Origin: Phycisphaerales bacterium
GTDB lineage: Bacteria > Planctomycetota > Phycisphaerae > Phycisphaerales > UBA1924
Assembly: GCA_016709445.1 (NCBI GenBank)
Contig: JADJMV010000001.1
Coordinates: 124,001-188,000 of the forward strand
DNA: 64,000 bases
Direction: 5' to 3'
A model generated the notes under the pieces. The model was not told the origin of the DNA and ran no database searches. It saw nothing but the letters and a program-made list of their open reading frames with translations. Position numbers and translations under genes: made by a program. Positions 52,251-60,940 of this stretch are shown here, in pieces; the first letter of the stretch is position 1; each line of letters starts with the position of its first letter.

Positions 52251-53486
52251 ATGGGACAGATCTACCTCGACAACAACGCGACGACCCGGCCGAGTGGGGC
52301 GGTCTGCCGGGCGGTCGAGGCGGCAATGACCGGGCTGTGGGCCAATCCGTCGAGCGTCCACCGGGCCGGCCAGGAAGCGCGCCACGCGGTCGAACTCGCT
52401 CGGAAGGACCTCGCCGCGCTGGTCGGTGTCGCGCCGAAAGAACTGATTCTCACCTCCGGCGGGACCGAATCGATCGATCTGGCGATCCGTGGTGTCTTGG
52501 GCGCGGCCTCCTTGCGGACCCCCGCCGGCCCAACCGCCAAACCCAACGTGGTCACCAGCCGGATCGAGCACGCCGCGGTGCGCGACCTGGTCGGTCGTCT
52601 CGAGTCCCGGGGTTCAATCGAGGTTCGTTGGCTCCCGCTCGATCGACAGGGTGTGGTCGATGCCCGCGCGCTCCCCAACCTGCTCGACCCGGCGACGGCC
52701 CTGGTCAGCGTGATGTGGGCGAACAACGAGACCGGCGTCATCCAGCCCGTCCATTCGATCGGCGAGGTCTGCCGCGCCCGCGGTGTGCCCTTCCACTGCG
52801 ATGCGGTGCAGTGGGTCGGGAAGATGGGATCGACGGGGGTCGGAACACCAGAGCATGCGGCGGCTCCCGCCCGAGCCTCCTCCGGTCCCCCGTCGCTCCC
52901 CTGCGATCTGCTCTCATTCTCCGCCCACAAGTTCCACGGCCCGAAGGGCGTGGGGGGGCTCTGGGTACGGCGCGGCCTGGCACTCGAGCCCCAGATCCTC
53001 GGCTCGCAGGAAATGGACCGGCGTGGCGGCACCGAGAACGTGGGCGGAATCATCGGCGCCGGTGTCGCGGCCCGGGAGGCGCGGGAGTGGCTGGCCGACC
53101 CCGCGCAACAAGCCCGGCTGGCGACGCTCCGGGACCGGTTCGAGGACGGACTGTTGCGTCGCGTGCCCGACGCCGTGGTGAATGGCGCCGGCTGCCCGCG
53201 GGTGTGGAACACCACCAATGTGGGCTTCCCGAGCCTCGAGGCAGAAGCGCTCCTGCTGCTGCTCTCTGAGCGCGGCCTGTGTGCCTCGGCCGGCGCCGCG
53301 TGCTCATCGGGTTCGCTCGAACCCAGCCCGGTGCTCCTCGCCATGGGCGTGCCCGACGCCCTCGCGCACGGATCGCTGCGGTTCAGCCTCAGCCGGGAGA
53401 CGACCGAACCTGAAATCGATGAGGCGATCGGCATCATCGCCGCGGCCGTGGCTCAACTCCGCCGATCCTCCTCGGCCAGCCTCTAG
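52251..53486 (+). CDS. Cysteine desulfurase, NifS/IscS type
   Basis: A 411-residue PLP enzyme that takes sulfur from cysteine for iron-sulfur cluster or thio-cofactor synthesis. The PLP lysine is Lys227 in SAHKFHGPKG, the catalytic Cys351 in CASAGAACSSGS, and the PLP contact region HAAVRDL and ETGVIQP blocks are present. The short loop around Cys351 followed by SSGS places it with group I (IscS/NifS). No iscU or other isc gene is adjacent; it diverges from the MlaF-like gene with 46 bases between starts. No good ribosome site was found. Confidence 0.92.
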   Translation: MGQIYLDNNATTRPSGAVCRAVEAAMTGLWANPSSVHRAGQEARHAVELARKDLAALVGVAPKELILTSGGTESIDLAIRGVLGAASLRTPAGPTAKPNVVTSRIEHAAVRDLVGRLESRGSIEVRWLPLDRQGVVDARALPNLLDPATALVSVMWANNETGVIQPVHSIGEVCRARGVPFHCDAVQWVGKMGSTGVGTPEHAAAPARASSGPPSLPCDLLSFSAHKFHGPKGVGGLWVRRGLALEPQILGSQEMDRRGGTENVGGIIGAGVAAREAREWLADPAQQARLATLRDRFEDGLLRRVPDAVVNGAGCPRVWNTTNVGFPSLEAEALLLLLSERGLCASAGAACSSGSLEPSPVLLAMGVPDALAHGSLRFSLSRETTEPEIDEAIGIIAAAVAQLRRSSSASL

Positions 53487-53511
53487 GAGCCGGCTCCGCT
53501 AGGCTCTGGGC

Positions 53512-54309
53512 ATGACGCAGCCCGATCAGCCCCGCTTCGGCGACTTTGGCAATACCCCGCCGGAGCCCTACGCCGAGTCCCCGACGCGCCTGAGCATCTT
53601 GGCGGTCGCTTCGCTCGTCACCGGGATCCTGAGTTTCATCGGCTGCTGCATCCCGGTGGTGGGCCTCATCCCCACCGGGCTCGGCGTCGGCGCCCTCATC
53701 CGGATCCAACGATCGCGGGGCAAGATCTCGGGAAACGGCCTGGCGATCGGCGGCCTGGTCATGGGGATCTTCTCCCTCGTCCTCTCCGGCGGGATCTGGA
53801 TCGGTGCCTCGATGATCGGCTCGCGTCTGGGTCCGGTCTATTCCCAGGCCCTCAGCGACGACCCGGCCGTGGTCCGGACGGTGCTGACATCCTCTGCCGC
53901 GGCGGACGTGACCGACGAGCGGATCGCCGACTTCCACCAGGCGCTGGCCGCGGCGCATGGCAATGTCGTCGAGACGCCCAAGGGGATCTGGCCCCTCATC
54001 ATGGCCTACAACCGGGTCGGGCGCGATCCCAAGTCGGTGACGGACACCCTCGGGGACCCTGGGGGGACCGTCCTGCCCCTCCCCATGGAGTTCGAGCGCG
54101 GCTGGGACTTTGTGGTCGTGATCATGTCGCCGACGGAGCAACTCGGCTCAAGCCTGCCCGGCCTCATGAATATCGGGTTCGTGGACGACGCGGGCAAGGT
54201 GGTATGGCTCCTGGAGAAATCCGGGGCCGCCCCGGCCGAGGGTGAAAGCCCGTCGAGCCCGCCGACCGATGAAGGGACGGAGACCCCGGCGCCGGATCCC
54301 GGCGCCTAA
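53512..54309 (+). CDS. DUF4190-domain membrane protein
   Basis: A 265-residue protein. A proline-rich cytoplasmic N-terminus precedes two hydrophobic segments (about residues 27-60 and 74-100) separated by a short basic linker (RIQRSRGKISGNGLAIGG), the DUF4190 hallmark. The C-terminal 160 residues are soluble, end with an acidic Pro/Glu tail and show no known domain. It lies 25 bases after the desulfurase and 20 bases before the ABC gene on the same strand, so it is co-transcribed with the latter. A link to Mla transport is possible by context only. Confidence 0.82.
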   Translation: MTQPDQPRFGDFGNTPPEPYAESPTRLSILAVASLVTGILSFIGCCIPVVGLIPTGLGVGALIRIQRSRGKISGNGLAIGGLVMGIFSLVLSGGIWIGASMIGSRLGPVYSQALSDDPAVVRTVLTSSAAADVTDERIADFHQALAAAHGNVVETPKGIWPLIMAYNRVGRDPKSVTDTLGDPGGTVLPLPMEFERGWDFVVVIMSPTEQLGSSLPGLMNIGFVDDAGKVVWLLEKSGAAPAEGESPSSPPTDEGTETPAPDPGA

Positions 54310-54329
54310 CCCGGGCGTATCACCCTCGC

Positions 54330-55238
54330 GTGGCGTTGACTGGACCGACCCAAACCCCCGCCGCACAACCGACCACGGCCCCGGGCCGCACACCCATCAT
54401 TCGTTGCGAGAACGTGGCGAAGTACTTCGACGGCCGGGCGGTGCTCGAGGACATCAATCTCGAGGTCTATCCGGGCGAGACGATGGTCATCATGGGGGGC
54501 TCAGGGTCTGGGAAGTCGACCAGCCTCCGTCTGATGATCGGGAGCTTTAAGCCGGATCGTGGGCACATCGAGATGTTCGGGCGCGAAGTGTGCTCGCTCA
54601 CCGAGGCCGAGTTCAACGAGGTGCGCAAGCAGTTCGGGATCCTGTTCCAGTCCGGGGCCCTGTTCAATTCGATGACGATCGCCGAGAATGTCGCCCTGCC
54701 GCTGCAGGAACACACCAACCTCGACCAGGAGATCATCGACATCCAGGTCAAGATCAAGCTGGAACTCGTGGGGCTGCGCGAACACGCCGACAAGTACCCC
54801 TCGCAGATCTCCGGAGGCATGAAAAAGAGGGCCGGACTCGCCCGGGCACTCGCCCTTGATCCCAGGATCCTCTTCTACGACGAGCCCTCCGCGGGGCTGG
54901 ACCCCGTGACCAGCGCCCAGATCGACCAGCTCATCATCGCCCTCACCCGCCAGCTCGGCGTCACCAGCGTGGTCGTCACCCACGAGATGGATTCGGCGTT
55001 CGCGATCGCCGACCGGATGATGATGCTCGACAAGGGTCTGATCCTCAGGGTGGAGACCCGCGAGTGGTATGTCCGGCTCCGGGACATGCCCGAGGCCGAA
55101 GCCCGGGGCCTGCCCGACGACGAGAGGCTCATCCGGCAGTTCCTGCGCGGCGACGCCGAGGGCCCGATCACCGAGCGCCGGGACCCCACCTCCTTTACCA
55201 GCGACCTCCTCGGCGGCCAATTCCCGGGCGCACGCTGA
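54330..55238 (+). CDS. mlaF: ABC ATPase, MlaF type
   Basis: A 302-residue ATPase with Walker A GGSGSGKST, GILFQSGALFNSMTIAENVALPL (a Mla-type Q-loop segment), the signature ISGGMKKRAGLARALALDP, Walker B ILFYDEPSAGLDPVTS and VVVTHEMDSAF. It is closer to canonical MlaF than the copy at 51362 and is followed 90 bases later by an MCE-domain protein, so it likely powers that lipid transporter. The permease MlaE is not in the window. The GTG start at 54330 precedes a low-complexity Thr/Pro N-terminus of about 20 residues. Confidence 0.9.
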   Translation: MALTGPTQTPAAQPTTAPGRTPIIRCENVAKYFDGRAVLEDINLEVYPGETMVIMGGSGSGKSTSLRLMIGSFKPDRGHIEMFGREVCSLTEAEFNEVRKQFGILFQSGALFNSMTIAENVALPLQEHTNLDQEIIDIQVKIKLELVGLREHADKYPSQISGGMKKRAGLARALALDPRILFYDEPSAGLDPVTSAQIDQLIIALTRQLGVTSVVVTHEMDSAFAIADRMMMLDKGLILRVETREWYVRLRDMPEAEARGLPDDERLIRQFLRGDAEGPITERRDPTSFTSDLLGGQFPGAR

Positions 55239-55328
55239 TCGGCGGGCCCGACTGACGACGCGGGGAGGGCGAGCCGATTAGAGTGTGCGTCGTCGGGTCG
55301 TTTCCGATTCGAGAAGGGGTTCCATCGG

Positions 55329-56636
55329 ATGAGCGCACGCTACAGCCAGAAGGCGAACCTGCTGGCGGGGGGCTTCCTCCTCGGGGGTGTTGCACTCGCG
55401 GTGGCCACCAGCTTTGTCCTGGCGGACGTCAATCTCACCCGCATGTCGGAATACGAGATCCGGTTCAGCATCAAGGACGGCGCCACGGGCCTGAGCCCCG
55501 ACGCCCCCGTCCGCGTCGGCGGCCAGAACGTCGGCAAGGTCCGCTCGGTCCGTGTGACCAAAGATGAGACCGGCGAGTGGGAGGTGCTGGCGACCATCCG
55601 CATCCGCGCCGATATCGATCTCTACGAGGATGCCTGGGCCTACCTCGAGGTGCCGCTGCTCGGGACCGCCAGCACGATCAACATCCCCTACCTCGGCACA
55701 GGCTCTGAGGTGACCCAAGCCCAGGGCCAATCGCCGCGCCTCGAACCGGGCGAAACCCTCCAGGGCTCGATCGCACCACCCGCCTTCCTCGCCAACGCCG
55801 GCTTCGGACCAGACCAGCGCGAACAGCTCAAGCGCATGTTCACGCAGACCGAGCGATCGCTCTCCGAGCTCACCAAGACGCTCGAGGGCATCCGCCCCCA
55901 CGTCGAGCCGGTCGCGACCGACATCGAGGCCACCGCCGCCTCCGCGAGGCGCAGCATGGAGAGCATCGAGGGCAACCTCACGACTTGGCGCTCCGATATC
56001 TCGACCACACTGTCCAACGCCCAGACCGCCAGCGCCAAGTTCCCCGAGCTCACCGATGACGCGAAGATCGTGCTCGCCGACGCCAAGGAGATGATCAAGA
56101 GCGGGCGCGCCGTGGTCGACGACAACCGCCCGCGGATCGATAACATCTTCGCCAACGCCGACCGGATCGTCGCCAGGGTCGACACCGAGTGGGTGCCGCG
56201 AGGCAGCGAGCTGCTCGACCAGGCCCGCGAAGGCGTCGCCCAGTTCGAGAGCGTCGGACGCACCGTCAATGAGTTGGCCGCCGAACAGCGCCCGGGCATC
56301 GAGAACACCCTCGCCAACCTCCGCACCGCGAGCGACCAGCTCAAGTTCCTCGCGATCGAGGCGCGCTCCCAGCCTTGGCGCCTGCTCCATCGCCCCGACA
56401 CCAAGGAGCTGGAGAACCAGCTCCTCTACGACTCTGCCCGCTCGTACGCGATGGCCGTTGGAGACCTCCGGGCCGCCAGCGAGGCCATGGACGCCCTCGT
56501 CGCCCGCACCCAGAACACCGGTGAGGTGAACCTGGGCGAGATGCAAGCGATGCGAGCCAAACTCCAAGAAGCCTTCGAGGGATACGCCAAGGCCGAGGCG
56601 GACCTGCTTGATCGCATGATGAAGGCCAATCGGTAG
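55329..56636 (+). CDS. MCE-family lipid-transport protein, MlaD-like
   Basis: A 435-residue protein with one N-terminal membrane anchor (about residues 10-33) and an MCE domain in residues 38-130 (YEIRFSIKDGATGLSPDAPVRVGGQNVGKVRSV). The rest is a long helical tail (about 170-430) like that of larger Mce/PqiB-type proteins. It would form the periplasmic part of a lipid shuttle between the membranes, with the ATPase just upstream. An ATPase and MCE protein are here without MlaE, MlaC or MlaA. The next gene, a lipase, begins three bases after its stop. Confidence 0.9.
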   Translation: MSARYSQKANLLAGGFLLGGVALAVATSFVLADVNLTRMSEYEIRFSIKDGATGLSPDAPVRVGGQNVGKVRSVRVTKDETGEWEVLATIRIRADIDLYEDAWAYLEVPLLGTASTINIPYLGTGSEVTQAQGQSPRLEPGETLQGSIAPPAFLANAGFGPDQREQLKRMFTQTERSLSELTKTLEGIRPHVEPVATDIEATAASARRSMESIEGNLTTWRSDISTTLSNAQTASAKFPELTDDAKIVLADAKEMIKSGRAVVDDNRPRIDNIFANADRIVARVDTEWVPRGSELLDQAREGVAQFESVGRTVNELAAEQRPGIENTLANLRTASDQLKFLAIEARSQPWRLLHRPDTKELENQLLYDSARSYAMAVGDLRAASEAMDALVARTQNTGEVNLGEMQAMRAKLQEAFEGYAKAEADLLDRMMKANR

Positions 56637-56639
56637 GCC

Positions 56640-57767
56640 GTGCCATCCAGACCACGCATACCCGGCATCCTGGCCCTCACGCTCGCGGCAAGCTTCTCTG
56701 GTGCGCAGACCCAGGAGGTCTCACCCTGGCGTCGCGCCCTGGATCGCTACGAACACCGGCTCGATGACCTGCTCGACGACCTGACCTGGAGCGAAACCCA
56801 GCACAAGTCGCTTGTCGGCATCTTCGTGCCCGCGGTGCCCACCCCCGACGCGGCCGCCGCGCTGCCCGATGCCTGGATACCACTCACCGGTGCGCCGCCG
56901 CAGCGGCTCGTGCTGCTCGTCCACGGCCTCGACGAGCCCGGGGACATCTGGTGCGATCTGGCCCCGGAACTCATGCGCTCGGGCTTCAGTGTGGCACGGT
57001 TCGAATACCCCAACGACCAGCGGGTCCACACCTCGGCCGAGGAACTCCTCGAACACCTCCGCTCGGCCCGAGCGGCCGGCGTCGACGAGATCTCGATCGT
57101 GGCCCACTCGATGGGAGGGCTCGTCACCCTCGATGCGCTCACCCGGGACGATGGCTACGCCGGAGCCCCCGGGGCACCTGGCCTGCCCCGCGTGCGTCGG
57201 GTCATCGCGGTGGGGACACCGTGGGAAGGCTCCCCGCTCGCCCGCCTGCGCGCCGCCGCCGAAATCCGCGAGCAGGTGCAGCGTTGGCTCATGAGCAAGT
57301 CCTGGGACGTGCGGCCAATCCTCGACTACCGTCGCGATGGCATGGGCGAGGCCGGCGCCGACCTCGAGCCGGGATCCCCCCTGCTCACCGAACTCCACCA
57401 ACGCCCATGGCCCGAGGGCCTGCCCCTCACCATCATCGCCGGCCAGATCGCCGCCGCCCAGGAGATCGACCTGGCCTGGGTCCGGGACTCCAAGCTGCTC
57501 CGCCAGTTACTCGACGACGACCAGATCGACGCGCTGTCCAAAGACCTCGCCGAGGCCGCCTCGATCCTCGGAGACGGGGCGGTGCCGATTGACTCGGCCC
57601 TGGCGCGCCGGTCGCCCGACACCTCCATCTTCGGGGTCAACCACAGGGCCCTCATCCGCCGGAGCCCGATCGACTTCGTCACCGGGTCTGAGGCGGGGGG
57701 CCCCCCGGGCATCCCCGTCATCCTCGAACGGCTGGGTGCCGACCGGGATTCCGCTGGCGCGCCGTGA
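56640..57767 (+). CDS. Secreted alpha/beta-hydrolase lipase/esterase
   Basis: A 375-residue alpha/beta hydrolase. The N-terminus looks like a signal peptide (PGILALTLAASFSGAQ) after a GTG start at 56640. The oxyanion region LLVHGLDEPG is near residue 94, and the nucleophile elbow AHSMGG puts the catalytic serine at residue 157. The acid and His have not been placed, but GVNHRALIRRSP near residue 330 is a good His candidate. It starts three bases after the MCE gene, suggesting a part in phospholipid handling at the cell envelope, which is inferred from context. Confidence 0.85.
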   Translation: MPSRPRIPGILALTLAASFSGAQTQEVSPWRRALDRYEHRLDDLLDDLTWSETQHKSLVGIFVPAVPTPDAAAALPDAWIPLTGAPPQRLVLLVHGLDEPGDIWCDLAPELMRSGFSVARFEYPNDQRVHTSAEELLEHLRSARAAGVDEISIVAHSMGGLVTLDALTRDDGYAGAPGAPGLPRVRRVIAVGTPWEGSPLARLRAAAEIREQVQRWLMSKSWDVRPILDYRRDGMGEAGADLEPGSPLLTELHQRPWPEGLPLTIIAGQIAAAQEIDLAWVRDSKLLRQLLDDDQIDALSKDLAEAASILGDGAVPIDSALARRSPDTSIFGVNHRALIRRSPIDFVTGSEAGGPPGIPVILERLGADRDSAGAP

Positions 57768-57797
57768 GTCATCGTGGGGATTGTGTTAGGATAGGGC

Positions 57798-58382
57798 ATG
57801 GCCCAGCGGCGCCACCACTACGAACAGGCCTTCGAGGCCTATCTGCGCGACAAGCGGATGCCCTACGTCGCCGTCAACGAAGCCCGCAAGGCCCTGCTTC
57901 CCCACACCAGCGCGTTCCACGCCGTCGAGCGGGGCGATGCCAGCCTCAAGTCCTTCGACTTCGTGGTCTATGGCCAGGGACAGAACCTGCTGGTGGAGGT
58001 CAAAGGCCGACGCCTCCCGGCCGGTGGCCGCCGACTCGAAAGCTGGGTGCACGCCGATGATGTCCGGTCCATGCAGACCTGGGAGCCGCTGTTTGGTCCA
58101 GAATTTCGGGCTGTGTTTGTATTCCTCTATTGGTGCGATGAGCTCCCCGCCGACGGCCTTTTCGAAGAGATCATTGAGCACCGCGGCCGCTGGTACGCCC
58201 TGCGGGTCACGACCGTGGACGAGTACGCCCGGTGTATGAAGGTTCGAAGCCCCCGTTGGGGAACCGTGTGCGTGGAGAACCGCCACTTTGTCCGGATCAG
58301 CCACCCGTTCCGGGGCACGCTCGAGGGGCTGGGTGGTGGGGTCGGTGCTCCCGCCCCCGCTCTGGAACCCCTGGGCCCGTAG
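57798..58382 (+). CDS. HYExAFE-family protein, putative PD-(D/E)XK nuclease
   Basis: A 194-residue soluble protein. HYEQAFEAYL at residues 7-16 is the HYExAFE signature that gives the planctomycete family its name. Downstream, Asp54 (SFDFVVYG) and Glu67-Val-Lys69 (LLVEVKGRR) have the spacing and strands of a PD-(D/E)XK nuclease core; that link is my inference. The Pro-rich C-terminus is low-complexity. It begins 30 bases after the lipase gene and is likely co-transcribed. The family's cellular job is not known to me. Confidence 0.85.
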   Translation: MAQRRHHYEQAFEAYLRDKRMPYVAVNEARKALLPHTSAFHAVERGDASLKSFDFVVYGQGQNLLVEVKGRRLPAGGRRLESWVHADDVRSMQTWEPLFGPEFRAVFVFLYWCDELPADGLFEEIIEHRGRWYALRVTTVDEYARCMKVRSPRWGTVCVENRHFVRISHPFRGTLEGLGGGVGAPAPALEPLGP

Positions 58383-58472
58383 GTGCGGACCGAGCATGGA
58401 CTTCGAGCCGATCGGAGCCCGGTACTCCCCGCGGCTTTACCGCCCGACACCAAACCCGTAGCATCCCGAGCC

Positions 58473-58700
58473 ATGAACCACCGCACCGCACGCCGTCTGC
58501 TCGCCACCTCGCTCGTCGCCTTGGCCTGCCTCGCGGCCGTGCCCGGCGCAGCCTCGGCGCAGGAGGTGCGCCCAAAGGCTCCGACCCCCACCAAGACCGG
58601 CACACCCCCCCGTGTGCGGAACATGCTCCTGCTGGTGGTCATTCTTGGGATCGGCCTCGGCGTCCACGCCATCCCGAGCAAGCGCGGCCACCAGGACTGA
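58473..58700 (+). CDS. Small secreted or membrane-anchored protein
   Basis: A 75-residue protein. A signal peptide (about residues 1-29, ending AASAQ) is followed by a short Pro/Thr-rich segment and then a hydrophobic helix (MLLLVVILGIGLGVHAI) with a basic end. It may be a small envelope peptide. No family is recognised. The following two genes are also small, exported and on the same strand, so the three may form a unit. Confidence 0.6.
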   Translation: MNHRTARRLLATSLVALACLAAVPGAASAQEVRPKAPTPTKTGTPPRVRNMLLLVVILGIGLGVHAIPSKRGHQD

Positions 58701-58737
58701 CCCCTCGACGAGCCGCCCTCGGGCGGCGGGAGGCAAC

Positions 58738-59031
58738 ATGCAGAATCGTCGAAAGTGGCTGATCGCCGCCAACCTCGGGCTCGCCGGAGCGGCGGCCGTC
58801 GTCTGGACCGCCTCGCCCGCGCTCGGCCTCCAGCCGACGGCTCGCGCCCGCGGCCAGTACACCATGGTTGCCGGCGAGATGCGCAGCGGGCCCAATTCCA
58901 GCGCCATCTACATCTTCGACTCCGTCAATCAGGAGATGGTCGCGGTCCGCTGGAATGAGAGCCGAACCGAACTCGATGGACTCGACTACCGCAATCTCGA
59001 CGCCGACCAGACCAAGGCCCCGGGGAGGTGA
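58738..59031 (+). CDS. Small secreted protein, first of a tandem pair
   Basis: A 97-residue protein with a signal peptide or anchor (WLIAANLGLAGAAAVVWTASPALG) and a mature part containing GQYTMVAGEMRSGPNSSAIYIFDSVNQEMVAVRWNES. A GGGAGG ribosome site supports the ATG. It ends four bases before the next gene, whose protein also carries a short segment of the same plan (VLLVIDNRSEQLMVYKV), so the two may be distant paralogs. Function is unknown. Confidence 0.75.
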   Translation: MQNRRKWLIAANLGLAGAAAVVWTASPALGLQPTARARGQYTMVAGEMRSGPNSSAIYIFDSVNQEMVAVRWNESRTELDGLDYRNLDADQTKAPGR

Positions 59032-59035
59032 GGCG

Positions 59036-59353
59036 ATGACGAACCGAACCAAGCTCCAACTCAGCGAAGGGGCCCTCACCACCTGTGCGCTCGTGCTCGC
59101 CGTCGGTCTGGGTGTGATGCTCGGGCCGGTGCTGCACACGGAAGCCCGGGCCGAAATGGTCTCCGAATCGGACCACCTCGTGACGATGACCGCCAAGGGC
59201 GGGAACGAGGATGTGCTCCTGGTGATCGACAACCGCTCCGAACAGCTCATGGTGTACAAGGTCAACCAGCAGAACGCCGTCGATCTGCTCCAGAGAGTCG
59301 AGCTGCCCAAGCTCTTCGAGGCCGCCCGCGCCCGGCGCACCGGCAGTAAGTGA
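59036..59353 (+). CDS. Small secreted protein, second of a tandem pair
   Basis: A 105-residue protein with one N-terminal hydrophobic segment (about residues 14-35) and a mature part with MTAKGGNEDVLLVIDNRSEQLMVYKVNQQNAVDLLQRVELPKLF. It starts four bases after the previous gene and shares the segment of the type (I/L)xxFD/IDxxxxxMVxxxx with it. Both are likely anchored in, or exported to, the periplasm. No family is recognised beyond this. Confidence 0.78.
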   Translation: MTNRTKLQLSEGALTTCALVLAVGLGVMLGPVLHTEARAEMVSESDHLVTMTAKGGNEDVLLVIDNRSEQLMVYKVNQQNAVDLLQRVELPKLFEAARARRTGSK

Positions 59354-59500
59354 TTCACTCCGCGGGCGATGAGCCCGCACGCATCCAGACCCGTTCGCCG
59401 CCGCCGGGCCGACGAACGGCATTCCACCCCTTGCCCGGCGACAACCCTGCTTCCCGACCGCCCGCCGGGGCGCCGGGTGTCGGTGCGTGCGGAGTGAAAC

Positions 59501-60907
59501 ATGCCGATCCTTCCCCTGCCCCAGTTCGAGGAGGATGTCCAGGCCTACGAGGCCGAGCTGGCGGCTGAGCACGCCAAGCTCAAGGCTCCGAAGACCCTCG
59601 TCGTCCGATTTGGTTCGATGAAGCTGATCGGTGAGTTCCCCTACGAGGGCTCGGTCAAGCCCGGGTGCGGCTCCAAGGTCGTCGTTCGGACGCACCGCGG
59701 CACCGAACTGGGCGAGATGCTCACCTCGACCTGCTCCAACGGTGGATGTGGCAAGAGCATCTCCCGCCAGCAAATGCTCGAGTACGTCGAGCGGTCCGGC
59801 GGCAAGGACTACCCGTTCTTCAGCCAGGGCCGGGTGCTCCGAATCGCAAGCATGGAAGACATGGACGCCCAGGCCGCCCTCGAGCAGTCCAAGCACGAAC
59901 TCGTCCGACGGGCCCGCGATGTCGCGAACCGCCTCCGGATCGGCGTCAAGATGGTTGAGGCCGAACAGCTCCTCGGCGGGGAACGGGTCATCTACTACTA
60001 CCTCTCCGAGGAGCGGGTCGACCTGCGCGAACTCCACCGAGAACTCAACAGCCTGCACGCGGGCAGAGCCGACCTCCGCCAGGTCGGCGCCCGCGATGAG
60101 GCCCGACTCGTCGCCGACTACGAGCGTTGCGGCCAGCATTGCTGTTGCAAGAACTTCCTGAAAGTCCTCAAACCCATCTCCATGCGCTCGGCCAAGACAC
60201 AGAAGGCGACGCTCGAGCCGCTCAAGATCAGCGGCCGGTGCGGGCGTCTCATGTGCTGCCTCCGGTACGAGGATGAGACCTACGAGGATCTCCGCAAGCG
60301 CTTGCCCCCCAAGAAGAAGCGCGTGGGCACACCGCACGGCGACGGATTCGTCCTCAGCGGGCAGATCCTGACTCAGCTCGTGCTGGTCCGCCTTGATGGG
60401 GGCACCGACGTCGCTGTCCCTGTTGAGAACCTCGCCGAGCCCGGCTCCGCCACGCCACCCCCACCCAGGGAGGACCGTCGCAGCCCCGACCGGGGCCGCC
60501 CGGGAACGGATCGGCCCATGCGAGATCGGCCCCCCCGCGAGCGGCCGGTGCGCGAGCGGCCGCCCCGGGAGCGACCCCAGCCGGAGGTCGACCGCGAGTT
60601 GCCGCGCGAAGCCCCCGCCGAGGCCGGCGAGGCGGACGGCCTCAAGAAGAAGCGCCGCCGTCGCCGAAAGAAGCGCCCGGGTGAAGGCGCACCCGCCGGC
60701 GAAGTGCGCCAGGGCGGCGAGGAGCGTCCCGCACCCACCAATCCGCGCCCGCCGGCCCCGCCCCGCTCCGGTGGCCCCGAGGAGCCGGGGGGGGAGGGGG
60801 AGGGCGTCCGCAAGAAGAAGCGCCGCCGCCGTCGCAAGAAGCGCCCCGATGGTGGCCCGGGCGGCGATGGTGGAGCCTCGGGCGGCGACGGGCCGGCCGA
60901 CGCGTGA
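59501..60907 (+). CDS. RicT/PSP1 (YaaT-type) protein with basic C-terminal tail
   Basis: A 468-residue protein. Residues 30-290 follow the PSP1/RicT family, including the Cys-rich blocks TCSNGGCGKSI, QHCCCKNFLKVLKPISMR and SGRCGRLMCCLRYEDETY. RicT in Bacillus helps RNA processing with Y-family partners and binds iron-sulfur clusters. The C-terminal 150 residues are extremely Pro, Arg, Gly and Lys rich, with two KKKRRRRRKK clusters, and look like an RNA-binding or condensate-forming tail, unusual for the family. The ATG at 59501 is the first of the frame. It is followed by signal peptidase I 33 bases later. Confidence 0.85.
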   Translation: MPILPLPQFEEDVQAYEAELAAEHAKLKAPKTLVVRFGSMKLIGEFPYEGSVKPGCGSKVVVRTHRGTELGEMLTSTCSNGGCGKSISRQQMLEYVERSGGKDYPFFSQGRVLRIASMEDMDAQAALEQSKHELVRRARDVANRLRIGVKMVEAEQLLGGERVIYYYLSEERVDLRELHRELNSLHAGRADLRQVGARDEARLVADYERCGQHCCCKNFLKVLKPISMRSAKTQKATLEPLKISGRCGRLMCCLRYEDETYEDLRKRLPPKKKRVGTPHGDGFVLSGQILTQLVLVRLDGGTDVAVPVENLAEPGSATPPPPREDRRSPDRGRPGTDRPMRDRPPRERPVRERPPRERPQPEVDRELPREAPAEAGEADGLKKKRRRRRKKRPGEGAPAGEVRQGGEERPAPTNPRPPAPPRSGGPEEPGGEGEGVRKKKRRRRRKKRPDGGPGGDGGASGGDGPADA

Positions 60908-60940
60908 ACACGGGCGGCTCGCGGGAGGTATGGTTGCAGC

